From Geoalkalibacter halelectricus (GTDB lineage: Bacteria; Desulfobacterota; Desulfuromonadia; Desulfuromonadales; Geoalkalibacteraceae): 64,000 nt of DNA. A program made the translations under genes and the position numbers. The stretch is from the NCBI RefSeq assembly GCF_025263685.1, contig NZ_CP092109.1, positions 2,233,001 to 2,297,000 of the forward strand, given 5' to 3'. Shown piece after piece: positions 32,875-47,833 of the stretch (position 1 is its first letter; every line of letters begins with the position of its first letter). A model generated the notes under the pieces. That model saw only the letters and a program-made list of their open reading frames with translations. It made no database searches and had not been told where the DNA came from.

Positions 32875-35283
32875 ATGTCCCTGGCCCGTGTTCTCAAGTA
32901 CCTGAGCCTGTTTCTGCTGCTCGTTCTGCTCATTGCTTCCGCCCTGATGGGCGGCGCCTATTTTTACGTGGCCCGTGACCTGCCGCGGGTCGACACCCTG
33001 GCCGATTACCGGCCCCCGGTCATCACCCGGGTCTACAGCGACGACGGCACGGTGATCGCCGAGTATTCCCGCGAGCGCCGCATCCTGGTGCCCGTGGAGA
33101 ACCTGCCGCAGCAACTCATCGACGCTTTCGTGGCCGCCGAGGATTCGCAGTTCTTCCGCCACCAGGGCATCGACTTTCTCTCCATCGTGCGCGCCGCCAT
33201 CCGCAATGTGCAGGCTGGCGGCATCGTGCAGGGCGGCAGCACCATCACCCAGCAGGTGGCCAAGAGCCTGCTGCTGACCCCGGAGCGCAAGTTCTCGCGC
33301 AAATTCAAGGAAGCCATTCTGGCCTACCGCATGGAGCAACGCCTCTCCAAGGAGGGCATCCTCTATCTTTACCTCAACCAGATCTATCTCGGCCATGCCG
33401 CCTACGGCGTGCAGGCGGCGGCGGAGAATTACTTCAACAAGGACGTGCAGGAGCTGACCCTGGCCGAATCCGCCATGCTCGCCGGGCTGCCTCAGGCACC
33501 AAGCCGCTTTTCCCCCTACCGCAACTTCGCCGGCGCCAAGGAGCGCCAGCGCTACGTGCTCAACCGCATGGCCGACGAGGGCTTCATCACCCCCGAGGAG
33601 GCGCGCGCGGCCTTCGCCGAGGAGCTCACCATTCACCCGCGCGTCAACCGCCACATCGCCGGCGCGGCCTACTTCACCGAACAGGTGCGCCGCTACCTGG
33701 AACAGAATTACGGCGAGGAGTTGCTCTACATGGGCGGTCTCGAGGTGCACACCTCCATGAACCTGGCCATGCAGCAGGCCGCTCAAGAGGCGGTGCGCGA
33801 CAACCTGCGCGAGCACGACAAGCGCCGCGGCTATCGCGGTCCGTTGCGGGTGCTTCCGCCCGCGGAGGTGGATGCATTTGTGCAGAGTCAGGCTGAAACT
33901 CTGGGCACAACCCCGCCCGCGGTCGGCAGTCTGCACGAGGCGGTGGTGCGCGGCGCCGACGAGCGCCGCTTACGGGTACGCTTGGGGGCCTGGAATGGCA
34001 CCATCGAGCGCGGCGAGACGCGCTGGGCCGGGAACATCGAGGTGGTGGCCGCCGACGGACGGCCCGCGGGCAATGCCGAGGGCGGCCGCACTCGCCTGCC
34101 CCTGGGTTCGGTGGTCGAGGTGCGGGTACTCAAGATCAACGCCGATGGCTCCCTGGCCCTGGCCCTGGAACAGGAACCCCTCGCCCAGGGCGCCCTGGTC
34201 GCCCTGGATCCTGGAACGGGCCTGGTGCGCGCCATGGTCGGCGGCTACGATTTTGCCTCCAGCCAATTCAACCGCGCCATTCAGGCGCGGCGCCTGCCGG
34301 GTTCGGCCCTCAAGCCGCTCATTTACGCCGCGGCCCTTGATCGCGGCTACACTCCCGCGACTTTGATCCTCGACAATCCGGTGATTTATCGCCAAAGATC
34401 CGCCACGGGAGAGGAAACGGAATGGCGGCCGAAAAACTATGACGACAAGTTTCTCGGCCAAACCAGCTTCCGCGAAGCCCTGGCCCTGTCGCGCAACGTG
34501 GTGACCATCAAAATTCTCGAGGACATCGGTCTCGGCTATGTCCTCAACTATGCGCGCAAGCTCGGCATCGAGTCCCCCCAGCCCCGCGACCTGACCCTCG
34601 CCCTGGGCTCAGGTGCGGTGACGCCGCTGGAGTTGACCAGCGCCTACGGGGTCTTCGCCAGCGGCGGCGTGCGCATCTCGCCCTCCTACATCGTGCGCAT
34701 CAAGGACCGCGATGGACGCATCCTCGAATCCATAGATCCGGCCGATTTTCCCGAGGGCGTCGGTCCGGGTCAACGCCTGCTCGGCCAATCTCCCGAGCGG
34801 GTGATTTCCCCCACCACCGCCTATCTCCTCACCAACCTGCTCGAAAGCGCCGTTCAGGACGGCACCGGTCAGCGCGCCAAGGCGCTCAATCGTCCGGCGG
34901 CGGGCAAGACCGGCACCACCAACGAACTCAGGGATGCCTGGTTCACCGGCTATGTGCCGCAACTGGTGGCCGCCTCCTGGGTCGGTTACGACCAGGAGCG
35001 CACCCTCGGGCGCCATGAGACGGGAGCGCGTGCCGCCCTACCCGCCTGGCTCGCATTCATGCAGGAAGCCGTCAAGGAACTGCCCGTGGAGCACTTTGCC
35101 GTACCCGACACCATCGAGTTTCGGCCCATCGATCCGCGCACCGGCCTGCTCACCACCGAGGATGCCGAACATCTGCGCTTCGAGGCCTTCGCGCCGGGCA
35201 GCGCGCCGACCCGCTACAGCATGGACGAGGAACACCTCAGGGCTCAGGACTTTTTCCGCCTGGATCTGGAGGATCTTTACTAG
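32875..35283 (+). CDS. mrcA: Penicillin-binding protein 1A (bifunctional)
   Basis: 802 residues from ATG 32875 (ATG 32833 is an alternative but lies inside a hairpin and has no ribosome site). One membrane helix (about 8-32). The transglycosylase domain GT51 has catalytic Glu 89 in AAEDSQFF and the GGSTITQQ motif. An OB-like insert follows, then the transpeptidase domain with SALK (Ser about 477), SRN (about 540) and KTGTTNE (about 678). It polymerises and crosslinks peptidoglycan. The 3' end overlaps the convergent TAXI gene by 47 bases. Confidence 0.95.
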   Translation: MSLARVLKYLSLFLLLVLLIASALMGGAYFYVARDLPRVDTLADYRPPVITRVYSDDGTVIAEYSRERRILVPVENLPQQLIDAFVAAEDSQFFRHQGIDFLSIVRAAIRNVQAGGIVQGGSTITQQVAKSLLLTPERKFSRKFKEAILAYRMEQRLSKEGILYLYLNQIYLGHAAYGVQAAAENYFNKDVQELTLAESAMLAGLPQAPSRFSPYRNFAGAKERQRYVLNRMADEGFITPEEARAAFAEELTIHPRVNRHIAGAAYFTEQVRRYLEQNYGEELLYMGGLEVHTSMNLAMQQAAQEAVRDNLREHDKRRGYRGPLRVLPPAEVDAFVQSQAETLGTTPPAVGSLHEAVVRGADERRLRVRLGAWNGTIERGETRWAGNIEVVAADGRPAGNAEGGRTRLPLGSVVEVRVLKINADGSLALALEQEPLAQGALVALDPGTGLVRAMVGGYDFASSQFNRAIQARRLPGSALKPLIYAAALDRGYTPATLILDNPVIYRQRSATGEETEWRPKNYDDKFLGQTSFREALALSRNVVTIKILEDIGLGYVLNYARKLGIESPQPRDLTLALGSGAVTPLELTSAYGVFASGGVRISPSYIVRIKDRDGRILESIDPADFPEGVGPGQRLLGQSPERVISPTTAYLLTNLLESAVQDGTGQRAKALNRPAAGKTGTTNELRDAWFTGYVPQLVAASWVGYDQERTLGRHETGARAALPAWLAFMQEAVKELPVEHFAVPDTIEFRPIDPRTGLLTTEDAEHLRFEAFAPGSAPTRYSMDEEHLRAQDFFRLDLEDLY

Positions 35284-36289
35284 CGGGATCGGGAAAGTCG
35301 GTCGGTTGCAAGGCCGGGGGGATGTCCCGGCCCTTTTGCCGCCAGAAATAGGCCGCGCCGGGATGCAGGGGCGTATCGATGCCCGCCAGGGCGTTGTCGG
35401 GCGAAAAGTCGGCCAGGACCGGATGCACGCCGCGCAGATGCCTGATCCCTTCCTCGCTGTAAATTCCTTCCAGAATGCGCCATACCAGATCCCGCGACAA
35501 ATGGCGCCCGGCCACCAGCAGGGCGCTGTCCTCGAAGCTGCCCACCGCCTGGAGCTGCCCCTCGTAGGTGCCGGCCGCGATATCCACCGGCCGGTAGTAG
35601 GGGTTGGTTTCAAAAAAGCGCACCATGCCCCCCACATCGCGCAAATCCAGCAACCGCAGGGGCGCCTGTTGGTAGGCCGCGGTGAATGAAGCGCTCGGCA
35701 CGCCGACCATCTCCCAGGTTGCCGCCACATTGCCCCGCATCAGCTCCCCGATGGCCATATCGTAGCCCAAATAGACCGGCACGATCTGCTCCCACAGACC
35801 CAAGGCGCGGAAATAGCGCTCCGCCGCACGCGCCGCCCCCGAGCCCGGATTGCCCACCGCCACACGCGCCCCGCGCAGCTGCTCGGGCCGGGTAATGCGG
35901 CTGCGCTCCAGCACCGCCAGTTGCGCCACCGCGCCAAACAGGCGCGCGGTGGGACGAGCGTTGGCCCATTCCGCCGGGCGGGGAATTTCGTCCTCGCCCG
36001 CGAGGTGATAGAAATCGGCGCTATAGACCAGCGCCAAATCGAACTGTTCGCGCTCCACGGATCGCAGATTGGCCACCGAGCCGCCGCTGCGCTCCGCGCC
36101 GAAGCGATACCCTGGATGCCGGGGTTGGAGCACTGCGGCCAAACCCTCGGCGACCACCTGGAAAGTCCCGCCAAAGGGGCCGCCGCCGATGCGCAGGGTA
36201 CGCGTGCGGTTCTCGCAGCCACCCAGGGTTGCCGCCGTCAGCGCCACCGCCACCAGAAATGCCATGAGGATAAAAACCTGCCTCTTCAC
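35237..36289 (-). CDS. TAXI family TRAP-type solute-binding protein
   Basis: 350 residues from a GTG at 36289 with AAGGTGAGG upstream. Signal/lipobox region ending in TLGGC, then LRIGGGPFGGTFQVVAEGLAAVL, GSVANLR and GARVAVGNPGSGAARAAER, the TAXI (TRAP-associated extracytoplasmic immunogenic) pattern. It should bind a small organic acid or amino acid in the periplasm. No TRAP permease (DctQM) gene is nearby, so transport cannot be assigned locally. It begins 7 bases after the nth stop, so the two genes are probably co-transcribed. Confidence 0.85.
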   Translation of the reverse strand: MKRQVFILMAFLVAVALTAATLGGCENRTRTLRIGGGPFGGTFQVVAEGLAAVLQPRHPGYRFGAERSGGSVANLRSVEREQFDLALVYSADFYHLAGEDEIPRPAEWANARPTARLFGAVAQLAVLERSRITRPEQLRGARVAVGNPGSGAARAAERYFRALGLWEQIVPVYLGYDMAIGELMRGNVAATWEMVGVPSASFTAAYQQAPLRLLDLRDVGGMVRFFETNPYYRPVDIAAGTYEGQLQAVGSFEDSALLVAGRHLSRDLVWRILEGIYSEEGIRHLRGVHPVLADFSPDNALAGIDTPLHPGAAYFWRQKGRDIPPALQPTDFPDPASKDPPDPGGKSPEP

Positions 36290-36296
36290 CTGATCC

Positions 36297-36947
36297 TCAC
36301 CTTGATTTGACCACCCCGCGTCGGGGACAGAGATCAACGACCGGGCAGCTTGAACACCAGGGGGTGGGCGCCTTGCAGATGCGCCGACCGTGGAAAATCA
36401 ACACATGGCCGCACTGCGTCCATTTCTCCGCCGGCAACAAGCGGCGAAGCTCCACTTCTATTTTCTCCGGTTCGCGCTCCGCGGTCCAGCCCAAGCGATA
36501 GGCAAGGCGTTTCACATGGGTGTCGACCACCATCCCCGGTTGGCCGAAGGCCACGCCCAGCACCACGTTGGCGGTTTTGCGCCCGACGCCCGGCAAGCGC
36601 ACCAGTTCTTCCAGAGTCTCGGGCACCTGGCCGTGAAATTCGGCCAGCAACACCCGCGCGGCGGCCTGGATGTTGCGCGCCTTGTTGCGAAAAAACCCCG
36701 TCGGCCGCACCGCCTCCTCCAGTTCGCGCAGATCGGCGGCGGCAAAAGCCGCCACCTGGGGATAACGGGCAAAGAGACTTGGCGTGACCTGATTGACCCG
36801 CTCGTCGGTGCACTGGGCCGAGAGGATGGTCGCCACCAGCAGCTGCCAGGGATCGGCATGATGCAAGGCACAGTGGGCATCCTGATGCGCCTGCTCCAGG
36901 CGGTCCAGCACTTCGAGGGCGCGGCGACGGCTGGGACGCGTGCTCAC
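36297..36947 (-). CDS. nth: Endonuclease III
   Basis: 216 residues. Helix-hairpin-helix LPGVGRKTANVVLG with catalytic Lys 124, catalytic Asp 142 in VVDTHVKR, and a C-terminal 4Fe-4S loop spaced C-x6-C-x2-C-x5-C. It removes oxidised pyrimidines in base-excision repair. Full length. A perfect DnaA box and a near-match lie in the 140-base spacer upstream. Confidence 0.96.
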   Translation of the reverse strand: MSTRPSRRRALEVLDRLEQAHQDAHCALHHADPWQLLVATILSAQCTDERVNQVTPSLFARYPQVAAFAAADLRELEEAVRPTGFFRNKARNIQAAARVLLAEFHGQVPETLEELVRLPGVGRKTANVVLGVAFGQPGMVVDTHVKRLAYRLGWTAEREPEKIEVELRRLLPAEKWTQCGHVLIFHGRRICKAPTPWCSSCPVVDLCPRRGVVKSR

Positions 36948-37041
36948 GACGGGCCTCGCAAGGTGGCAATGCGGTCAGGAAATATACCGCGTGACTCGAG
37001 CAACTGGGCAACCTGCGAAAAAATAACGTAAATTCCCTCTT

Positions 37042-37071
37042 TATCCACGGCGTTAACAACCTTATCCACAG
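37042..37071 (+). promoter_or_regulatory. DnaA-box pair between nth and the EEP-like gene
   Basis: TTATCCACG (37042-37050) and the consensus TTATCCACA (37063-37071), same orientation, 21 bp (two helical turns) apart. A GC palindrome follows at 37072-37085. It lies about 11 kb from dnaA. Confidence 0.55.
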
Positions 37072-37087
37072 CAGGCCGGCCTGCGCC

Positions 37088-37819
37088 CTAGCCGGCGGCG
37101 ACCTCGATGCCGCGGCTCTTGAGTTCCTTGACCCGCAGGGTGCAAGCCGGTTCATGAATTTCCGCGGTGAGGATCAGCGGCAGGTGCGCGGCGGCGCTGC
37201 GCGCCAGGGGGGTGCGGCTGACCCGAGCCTCGAATACTTCGATCTTGCCCTTGAAGTAGGCGCGATCGCGGCCGACCAGGGGGAAGCGCGCCGGGTAGGT
37301 TGCCGACCACAGCGGGCGCTTGGCCTGGCGCAGGTGAATGTTGAGTTCGAGATTGGCCAGGGTCCAGATGATATCGCCGAAATCGCCAAGAATCAAAGTG
37401 GGACAGACCAGGGCATCATCGCCGAGCAGATCGCCGCTGAGCAGGTTCTGCACCTGCCGACCGCGATGCAGGCCGCTTTTGATGCGCAGATTGAACAGAT
37501 GCAGGCGCTTGCCGCGCACATCGACATCGCCGCGCAGGCAGCAGCCGCCGTCGCCGAGATCATATTCGCGCAGCCCGGCCAGGGAAAAATAGGATAAAAA
37601 GGCGTTGCCGTCGCGCCGCCCGGTGGCATAGGCGGTCATGCCCAGGCGCTGCTCCAGGAACCGCAATTGATTGTCGGCGGGATCGGCGGCAATGCTCTGC
37701 AAGGCGACGATATCCGGCGCTCCTTCCGCGATCACCTCGGCAATGCGTGCCGGATCACAGCGGCCGTCGTTGCCGCGGCACAACCCCACCTGGTATGTCA
37801 TGATGCGGACGCGGTTCAT
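37088..37819 (-). CDS. Degenerate endonuclease/exonuclease/phosphatase-fold protein
   Basis: 243 residues aligning in order with EEP proteins, but with altered catalytic positions: the N-terminal YNIH motif reads YQVG, the metal Glu motif QE reads LQSI, GDFN reads GDFGD and SDHLP reads AAHLP. A hydrolytic role is therefore doubtful; a binding or structural role is more likely. The fold is kept through the C-terminus, so the gene is not simply decaying. The functional-looking paralogue is at 3888-4619. It follows nth's divergent spacer and is probably monocistronic. Confidence 0.7.
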   Translation of the reverse strand: MNRVRIMTYQVGLCRGNDGRCDPARIAEVIAEGAPDIVALQSIAADPADNQLRFLEQRLGMTAYATGRRDGNAFLSYFSLAGLREYDLGDGGCCLRGDVDVRGKRLHLFNLRIKSGLHRGRQVQNLLSGDLLGDDALVCPTLILGDFGDIIWTLANLELNIHLRQAKRPLWSATYPARFPLVGRDRAYFKGKIEVFEARVSRTPLARSAAAHLPLILTAEIHEPACTLRVKELKSRGIEVAAG

Positions 37820-37927
37820 GGCTATCCTTCCCTGAGTCGCCCCGGATCGGCGCGGACAAGCATCTGAAATTATAATTGATTACGCACAAAACGCCAGCGC
37901 GGTGCGGGTTTCGGGCAGGGTCCGGAT

Positions 37928-37964
37928 AAAAAAAAAGCGGATCATCCGCCAGGGTGATCCGCTT
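37928..37964 (-). terminator. Terminator after the cyclophilin gene
   Basis: Minus strand: a perfect 10-bp stem (37935-37944 with 37955-37964) followed by a run of T residues. It lies 23 bases past the stop. Confidence 0.9.
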
Positions 37965-37986
37965 GCGACTTCAGGGGCAGAAGGAA

Positions 37987-38496
37987 TCAGGGGCCGCCTT
38001 CGATGCGCACCTGATTCATGCGATCCCCGACTTGGATTTTTTCCACCACCTCCATGCCCGCCACGACCTGGCCGAAAATGGTGTAGTCCCCGTCGAGTTG
38101 GGGCTGAGGGGCCAGACAGATGTAGAACTGCGAGCCCGAGGAGCGCCGCTCGGGATTGACGCGGTCGCCCTTGCGCGCCGTGGCCAGGGTGCCGGTGAGA
38201 TGCTTGAGGTCGGGGTGAATTTCGGCGGGAATGTCGTAGCCCGGCCCGCCGGTGCCGTTGCCCAGGGGGTCACCGCCTTGAACCACGAAACCGGGCACCA
38301 CGCGATGAAAAGTGAGCCCGTCGTAGAATCCCTCGCGGGCCAGCTTGATGAAATTTTCAACGGTTTGCGGAGCCTTGTCGGCATGGAGGGCGATGCGGAT
38401 CTCGCCGTGATCGGTGCTGATGACGGCCAATTCCTCGGCCGCGGCGGGCAGGGCCAAGGCCATCACGACCAGCCAGAAGGTAAGTACCAAACGCAT
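37987..38496 (-). CDS. Cyclophilin-type peptidyl-prolyl isomerase, exported
   Basis: 169 residues with a signal peptide (cleavage near AAAEE, about 20). Cyclophilin blocks: FIKLAREGFYDGLTFHRVVPGFVVQGGDPLGNGTGGPGY, SSGSQFYICLAPQPQLDGDYTIFGQV. The catalytic Arg is in FHRV. It would catalyse proline isomerisation in the periplasm. It is 25 bases downstream of gpsA on the same strand and ends in a strong terminator, so it closes that transcript. Confidence 0.95.
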   Translation of the reverse strand: MRLVLTFWLVVMALALPAAAEELAVISTDHGEIRIALHADKAPQTVENFIKLAREGFYDGLTFHRVVPGFVVQGGDPLGNGTGGPGYDIPAEIHPDLKHLTGTLATARKGDRVNPERRSSGSQFYICLAPQPQLDGDYTIFGQVVAGMEVVEKIQVGDRMNQVRIEGGP

Positions 38497-38521
38497 GAGA
38501 AATCCCCTTTCGTTGTGCTGC

Positions 38522-39523
38522 TTAGTCGTTTTCGTGCCTGAGGTCGCGCGCCATCAGATCGACCACGGCCTGGCGCGGGTCTTTATCCTCGTAGAGAATG
38601 CGATACATCTGCTCGGTGATGGGTACCTCGACGCCGAGCTTTTGGGCCAGACGGAAGGTGGAGAGACTGGTCTTGACCCCCTCGGCCACCGTTTTCATAC
38701 CGGCGAGGATATCCTTGAGCTTGCGCCCGCGCCCCAATTCGATGCCGACGCTGCGGTTGCGCGACAGATCGCCGGTGCAGGTCAACACCAGATCACCCAT
38801 GCCGGCCAGCCCGGCAAAGGTGGCCGCCTGCGCGCCCTTGGCCTGCCCCAGGCGGGTCATTTCCGCCAGCCCGCGGGTGATCAGCGCGGCGCGGCTGTTG
38901 TGCCCAAAACCCAGGCCATCGGAGACGCCGGCGGCCAGGGCGATGACGTTTTTCAACGCGCCGCCGAGTTCGACGCCGAGCACGTCGGTATGGGTATAGG
39001 CGCGAAAAGTTTCGGTGCTGACCACATCCTGCACCAGGCGGGCGATTTCAAGCTCGCGGCTCGCCACCACCACCGCGGTGGGCATGCCGGCGGCGACTTC
39101 CTTGGCGAAGGAGGGTCCGGAGAGATAGGCCAGGCGCGAATGCAGAGAGGTGGGCAGGGTTTCCTCGAGAACCTCGGACATGGTCTGCAGGGTCTCGGTT
39201 TCGATGCCTTTGGAGGCACTCACCACCAGGGTGCCGGCGGCGATATGCGGCACGGCCTGCTGCATGAGGACCCGCAGCACCTGGGAGGGCGGCACCAGCA
39301 GAAGCAGATCCTTGCCGGCCACGGCGGTAGCAAGTTCGGCAGTGAAATCAAGTCCCGCGGCCAGGGACACCCCGGGCAGGTAGAGGTCGTTTTCGCGCGC
39401 GCGGCGCATGCGCTCGACCAGATCCGCCTCGTAAGCCCAGAGGGTCACCGCGAAACCCTTGCGGGCCAGCATGTCGGCCAGGGTGGTACCCCAGCTTCCC
39501 GCGCCGATCACTGCGATTTTCAT
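38522..39523 (-). CDS. gpsA: Glycerol-3-phosphate dehydrogenase [NAD(P)+]
   Basis: 333 residues from ATG 39523 with AGGGAGGAC upstream. IGAGSWGTTLAD (dinucleotide site) at the N-terminus, SASKGIE, SGPSFAKEV, catalytic Lys in GGALKNVIALAAG near 187, and AGMGDLVLTCTG. It makes sn-glycerol-3-phosphate for phospholipid synthesis. It starts 13 bases after the TPR gene stop; gyrA-TPR-gpsA-PPIase on one strand is the Desulfuromonadales-like order downstream of gyrA. Confidence 0.97.
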   Translation of the reverse strand: MKIAVIGAGSWGTTLADMLARKGFAVTLWAYEADLVERMRRARENDLYLPGVSLAAGLDFTAELATAVAGKDLLLLVPPSQVLRVLMQQAVPHIAAGTLVVSASKGIETETLQTMSEVLEETLPTSLHSRLAYLSGPSFAKEVAAGMPTAVVVASRELEIARLVQDVVSTETFRAYTHTDVLGVELGGALKNVIALAAGVSDGLGFGHNSRAALITRGLAEMTRLGQAKGAQAATFAGLAGMGDLVLTCTGDLSRNRSVGIELGRGRKLKDILAGMKTVAEGVKTSLSTFRLAQKLGVEVPITEQMYRILYEDKDPRQAVVDLMARDLRHEND

Positions 39524-40341
39524 AGGGCTGTCCTCCCTAAATGGCGTCTTGCTTTTTGTCGATGCGTTCCTTGACCTGCTCGATGCGCTGCTCGAGCACC
39601 TCGGGGCGCGGATAGCGGTCGCGCAGTTCCAGCAGAAGGTCCAGGGCCTCGAGGAGGTGTTCCTGCTCCTCCAGCAGGCTGGCCAACCCGAAGCGCGCTT
39701 CGAGACCGTAGGGATGCTCGGGCCAGGCGGCGTGAACGGCCTGGAAATCCTCGGCCGCTTGCTGGTGGTCGCCCTCGAGGGCCCAGCAGACCGCGACGCG
39801 ATAAGCAACCTCGGGAACCAGGGGACTCTCGGGAAACAATTGCAGCAGAGTCTGCCACTCGATGCGGGCCTGCTCGAAGTTGTTCAGGCGAAAATAGGCC
39901 TCAGCGATACGATACTGAAGCTGGTCACTGTCGACAACCCCCTGATCGATGAGTTTCTGGTAGGCGACCACCGCCCGACTGTAATCCTCGAGGCGGTCCA
40001 TGTAGATGTCGGCCGCCAGCTGCTGAGCCCTGAGGCTAAAGGGGCTCTCGGGGTAGTTCTTCTCCACCAGCAAAAAGGTCAGCAGCGCCTCCTGATCCTT
40101 GCGCAGGTAGAGATGCTGAAGTTCGCCGACGCGAAACAGCGCCTCGTCGGCGTGGGGAAAATCCGGATGCTTCTTGCCCAGGGTCTCAAAGAGCCGCGCC
40201 GCTTCGGCATAATTTTTCTCCACCAACAGTTCCTGGGCGCGCTGGAACTTGCGGAGGGCGAAATTTTCCTGATTGTAATGGTACCAGGCGCCGCCTCCGA
40301 GGGCCGCGAGCAGCACCAGGGCCAGGATCACCAGCGGCCAT

Positions 40342-42858
<2,517 letters not shown>

Positions 42859-42882
42859 GGCTTTAGCGTTCCTTGGAAAGGA

Positions 42883-46375
<3,493 letters not shown>

Positions 46376-46476
46376 AGCAGGGTACAAAATGAAAAAAAAA
46401 GTCTTTTAATAAAACCTGGATCCGTGCGCCGGGCACGGACCCAGGCCAAAACTCTTTTTTTCACGAAAACTCGCTA

Positions 46477-47595
46477 TTATAACCGCATCGGCATGATAAC
46501 TGCCAAATAATTTTTTCCGTCGGTAGGGGTGATCAGGCCGGGAGAGAGGTTATCCTTGATCCTGAACAGGATCTTCTCGTCGGTACTGACTTGCAGGATG
46601 TCCGTGAGGTAGCGTGCGTTGAAGCCCAGTGCCATCTCCGGACCCTGATAGGCGATTTCCAGATCCTCCCGGGCATCGCCGAGTTCGGGGTTGGAGGAAG
46701 ATATTTCCAATAGATCGGGCTTGAAGGCCAGGCGCACGCCCTTGGATTTTTCACTGGCCAGGGTCGACATACGGCGCAGAGCGTGAAAAAACGGCTCCGC
46801 CGGGATTTCCGCCACCAGGTCGTTGGCCTTGGGAATGACCCGATCATAATCAGGAAACTGTCCGTCGACCAGACGCATGATGATGGTCGTGGAGGACTTG
46901 CTGATCACGGCGCTGTTTTCCCGAAAGCTCAGGCGAATGTCCTCCTCGCCCTCCTCGGCGAGTTTGCGCAGTTCGTGAATGCCTTTGCGGGGAAAAATCA
47001 CACCTTTGGCCAACTCGGGGCAATCGCTTGGAGAAATGGGGCAGCTGATTTTGGTGAGGCGATGGCCATCGGTGGCGACCAGGGCCAGACTGGTGTCCGC
47101 CTCGCCGGGGGTGGCACGAAAAAACAGACCGTTGAGGTTGTACTTGGTTTCATCCGTCGACATGGCGAAGGCGGTTTTCTCGATCATCGCGGCCAACTCG
47201 GCGCTCGGCAGCACGATGGCCTGGCTTTGGTCGGGAGAGGGAAAGAAAGGAAATTCCTCCGGAGACAAACCCACCAGGTTGAACAACGCCTTGCCGCAGC
47301 GAATCTCGATCCAGCAATTCTCCTTGGCCTTGAAGGAAATCTCTCCCTCGGGCAGTTCACGGATGATCTCAAACAGTTTTTTTGCCGAAACGGTGATGCG
47401 GCCGGGGCTGTCCACCTGGGCGGGATAGGCGGCTTTCATGCCCACCTCAAGATCGGTGGCGGTAAGGGTAGCGCGGTCATCGCCTGCTTCGATGAGTACA
47501 TTGGCAAGCACCGGGATGGTGTTCTTGCGCTCGACGATTCCCTGAACCCTGCCCAAGCCTTTGAGAAAAACCTGCTTTTCAATGGTGAATTTCAT
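46477..47595 (-). CDS. dnaN: DNA polymerase III sliding clamp (beta)
   Basis: 372 residues from ATG 47595, preceded by AAAGGAG. Three clamp folds; MKFTIEKQVFLKGL N-terminus and the C-terminal YLAVIMPMRL typical of beta. It tethers DNA polymerase to the template. It lies between recF and dnaA; the dnaA-dnaN spacer carries several DnaA-box-like sites. Confidence 0.98.
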   Translation of the reverse strand: MKFTIEKQVFLKGLGRVQGIVERKNTIPVLANVLIEAGDDRATLTATDLEVGMKAAYPAQVDSPGRITVSAKKLFEIIRELPEGEISFKAKENCWIEIRCGKALFNLVGLSPEEFPFFPSPDQSQAIVLPSAELAAMIEKTAFAMSTDETKYNLNGLFFRATPGEADTSLALVATDGHRLTKISCPISPSDCPELAKGVIFPRKGIHELRKLAEEGEEDIRLSFRENSAVISKSSTTIIMRLVDGQFPDYDRVIPKANDLVAEIPAEPFFHALRRMSTLASEKSKGVRLAFKPDLLEISSSNPELGDAREDLEIAYQGPEMALGFNARYLTDILQVSTDEKILFRIKDNLSPGLITPTDGKNYLAVIMPMRL

Positions 47596-47833
47596 GGCAA
47601 CACTCCTTTGCACAGGATCTAACTACTTTTATGGTTTTATAAATCTTTTCATAGTCATAGCAGTAGATGCGTGTTGATGCGTGGATAAGCCCTTTAAATG
47701 TTTGAAAACGCGCGAAAAAATTTGTGGGAAAAGGGGCCTCCACGGGTGTGGGCGAGTTTTCGGATTCTGGGGATAAGCTTCGCAAGCGTTTTATCCACCA
47801 GTTTATCGAGAAGGTTGCCCACAGGTTTTACTC
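47596..47833. other. Candidate oriC (dnaN-dnaA spacer)
   Basis: Five DnaA-box-like nonamers in 144 bp: CGTGGATAA (47680), TGTGGGAAA (47723), TGGGGATAA (47769), TTATCCACC (47791) and TTGCCCACA (47815), each one or two bases from consensus. An AT-rich tract at 47626-47660 could be the unwinding element. Position beside dnaA supports origin function; not tested. Confidence 0.55.
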
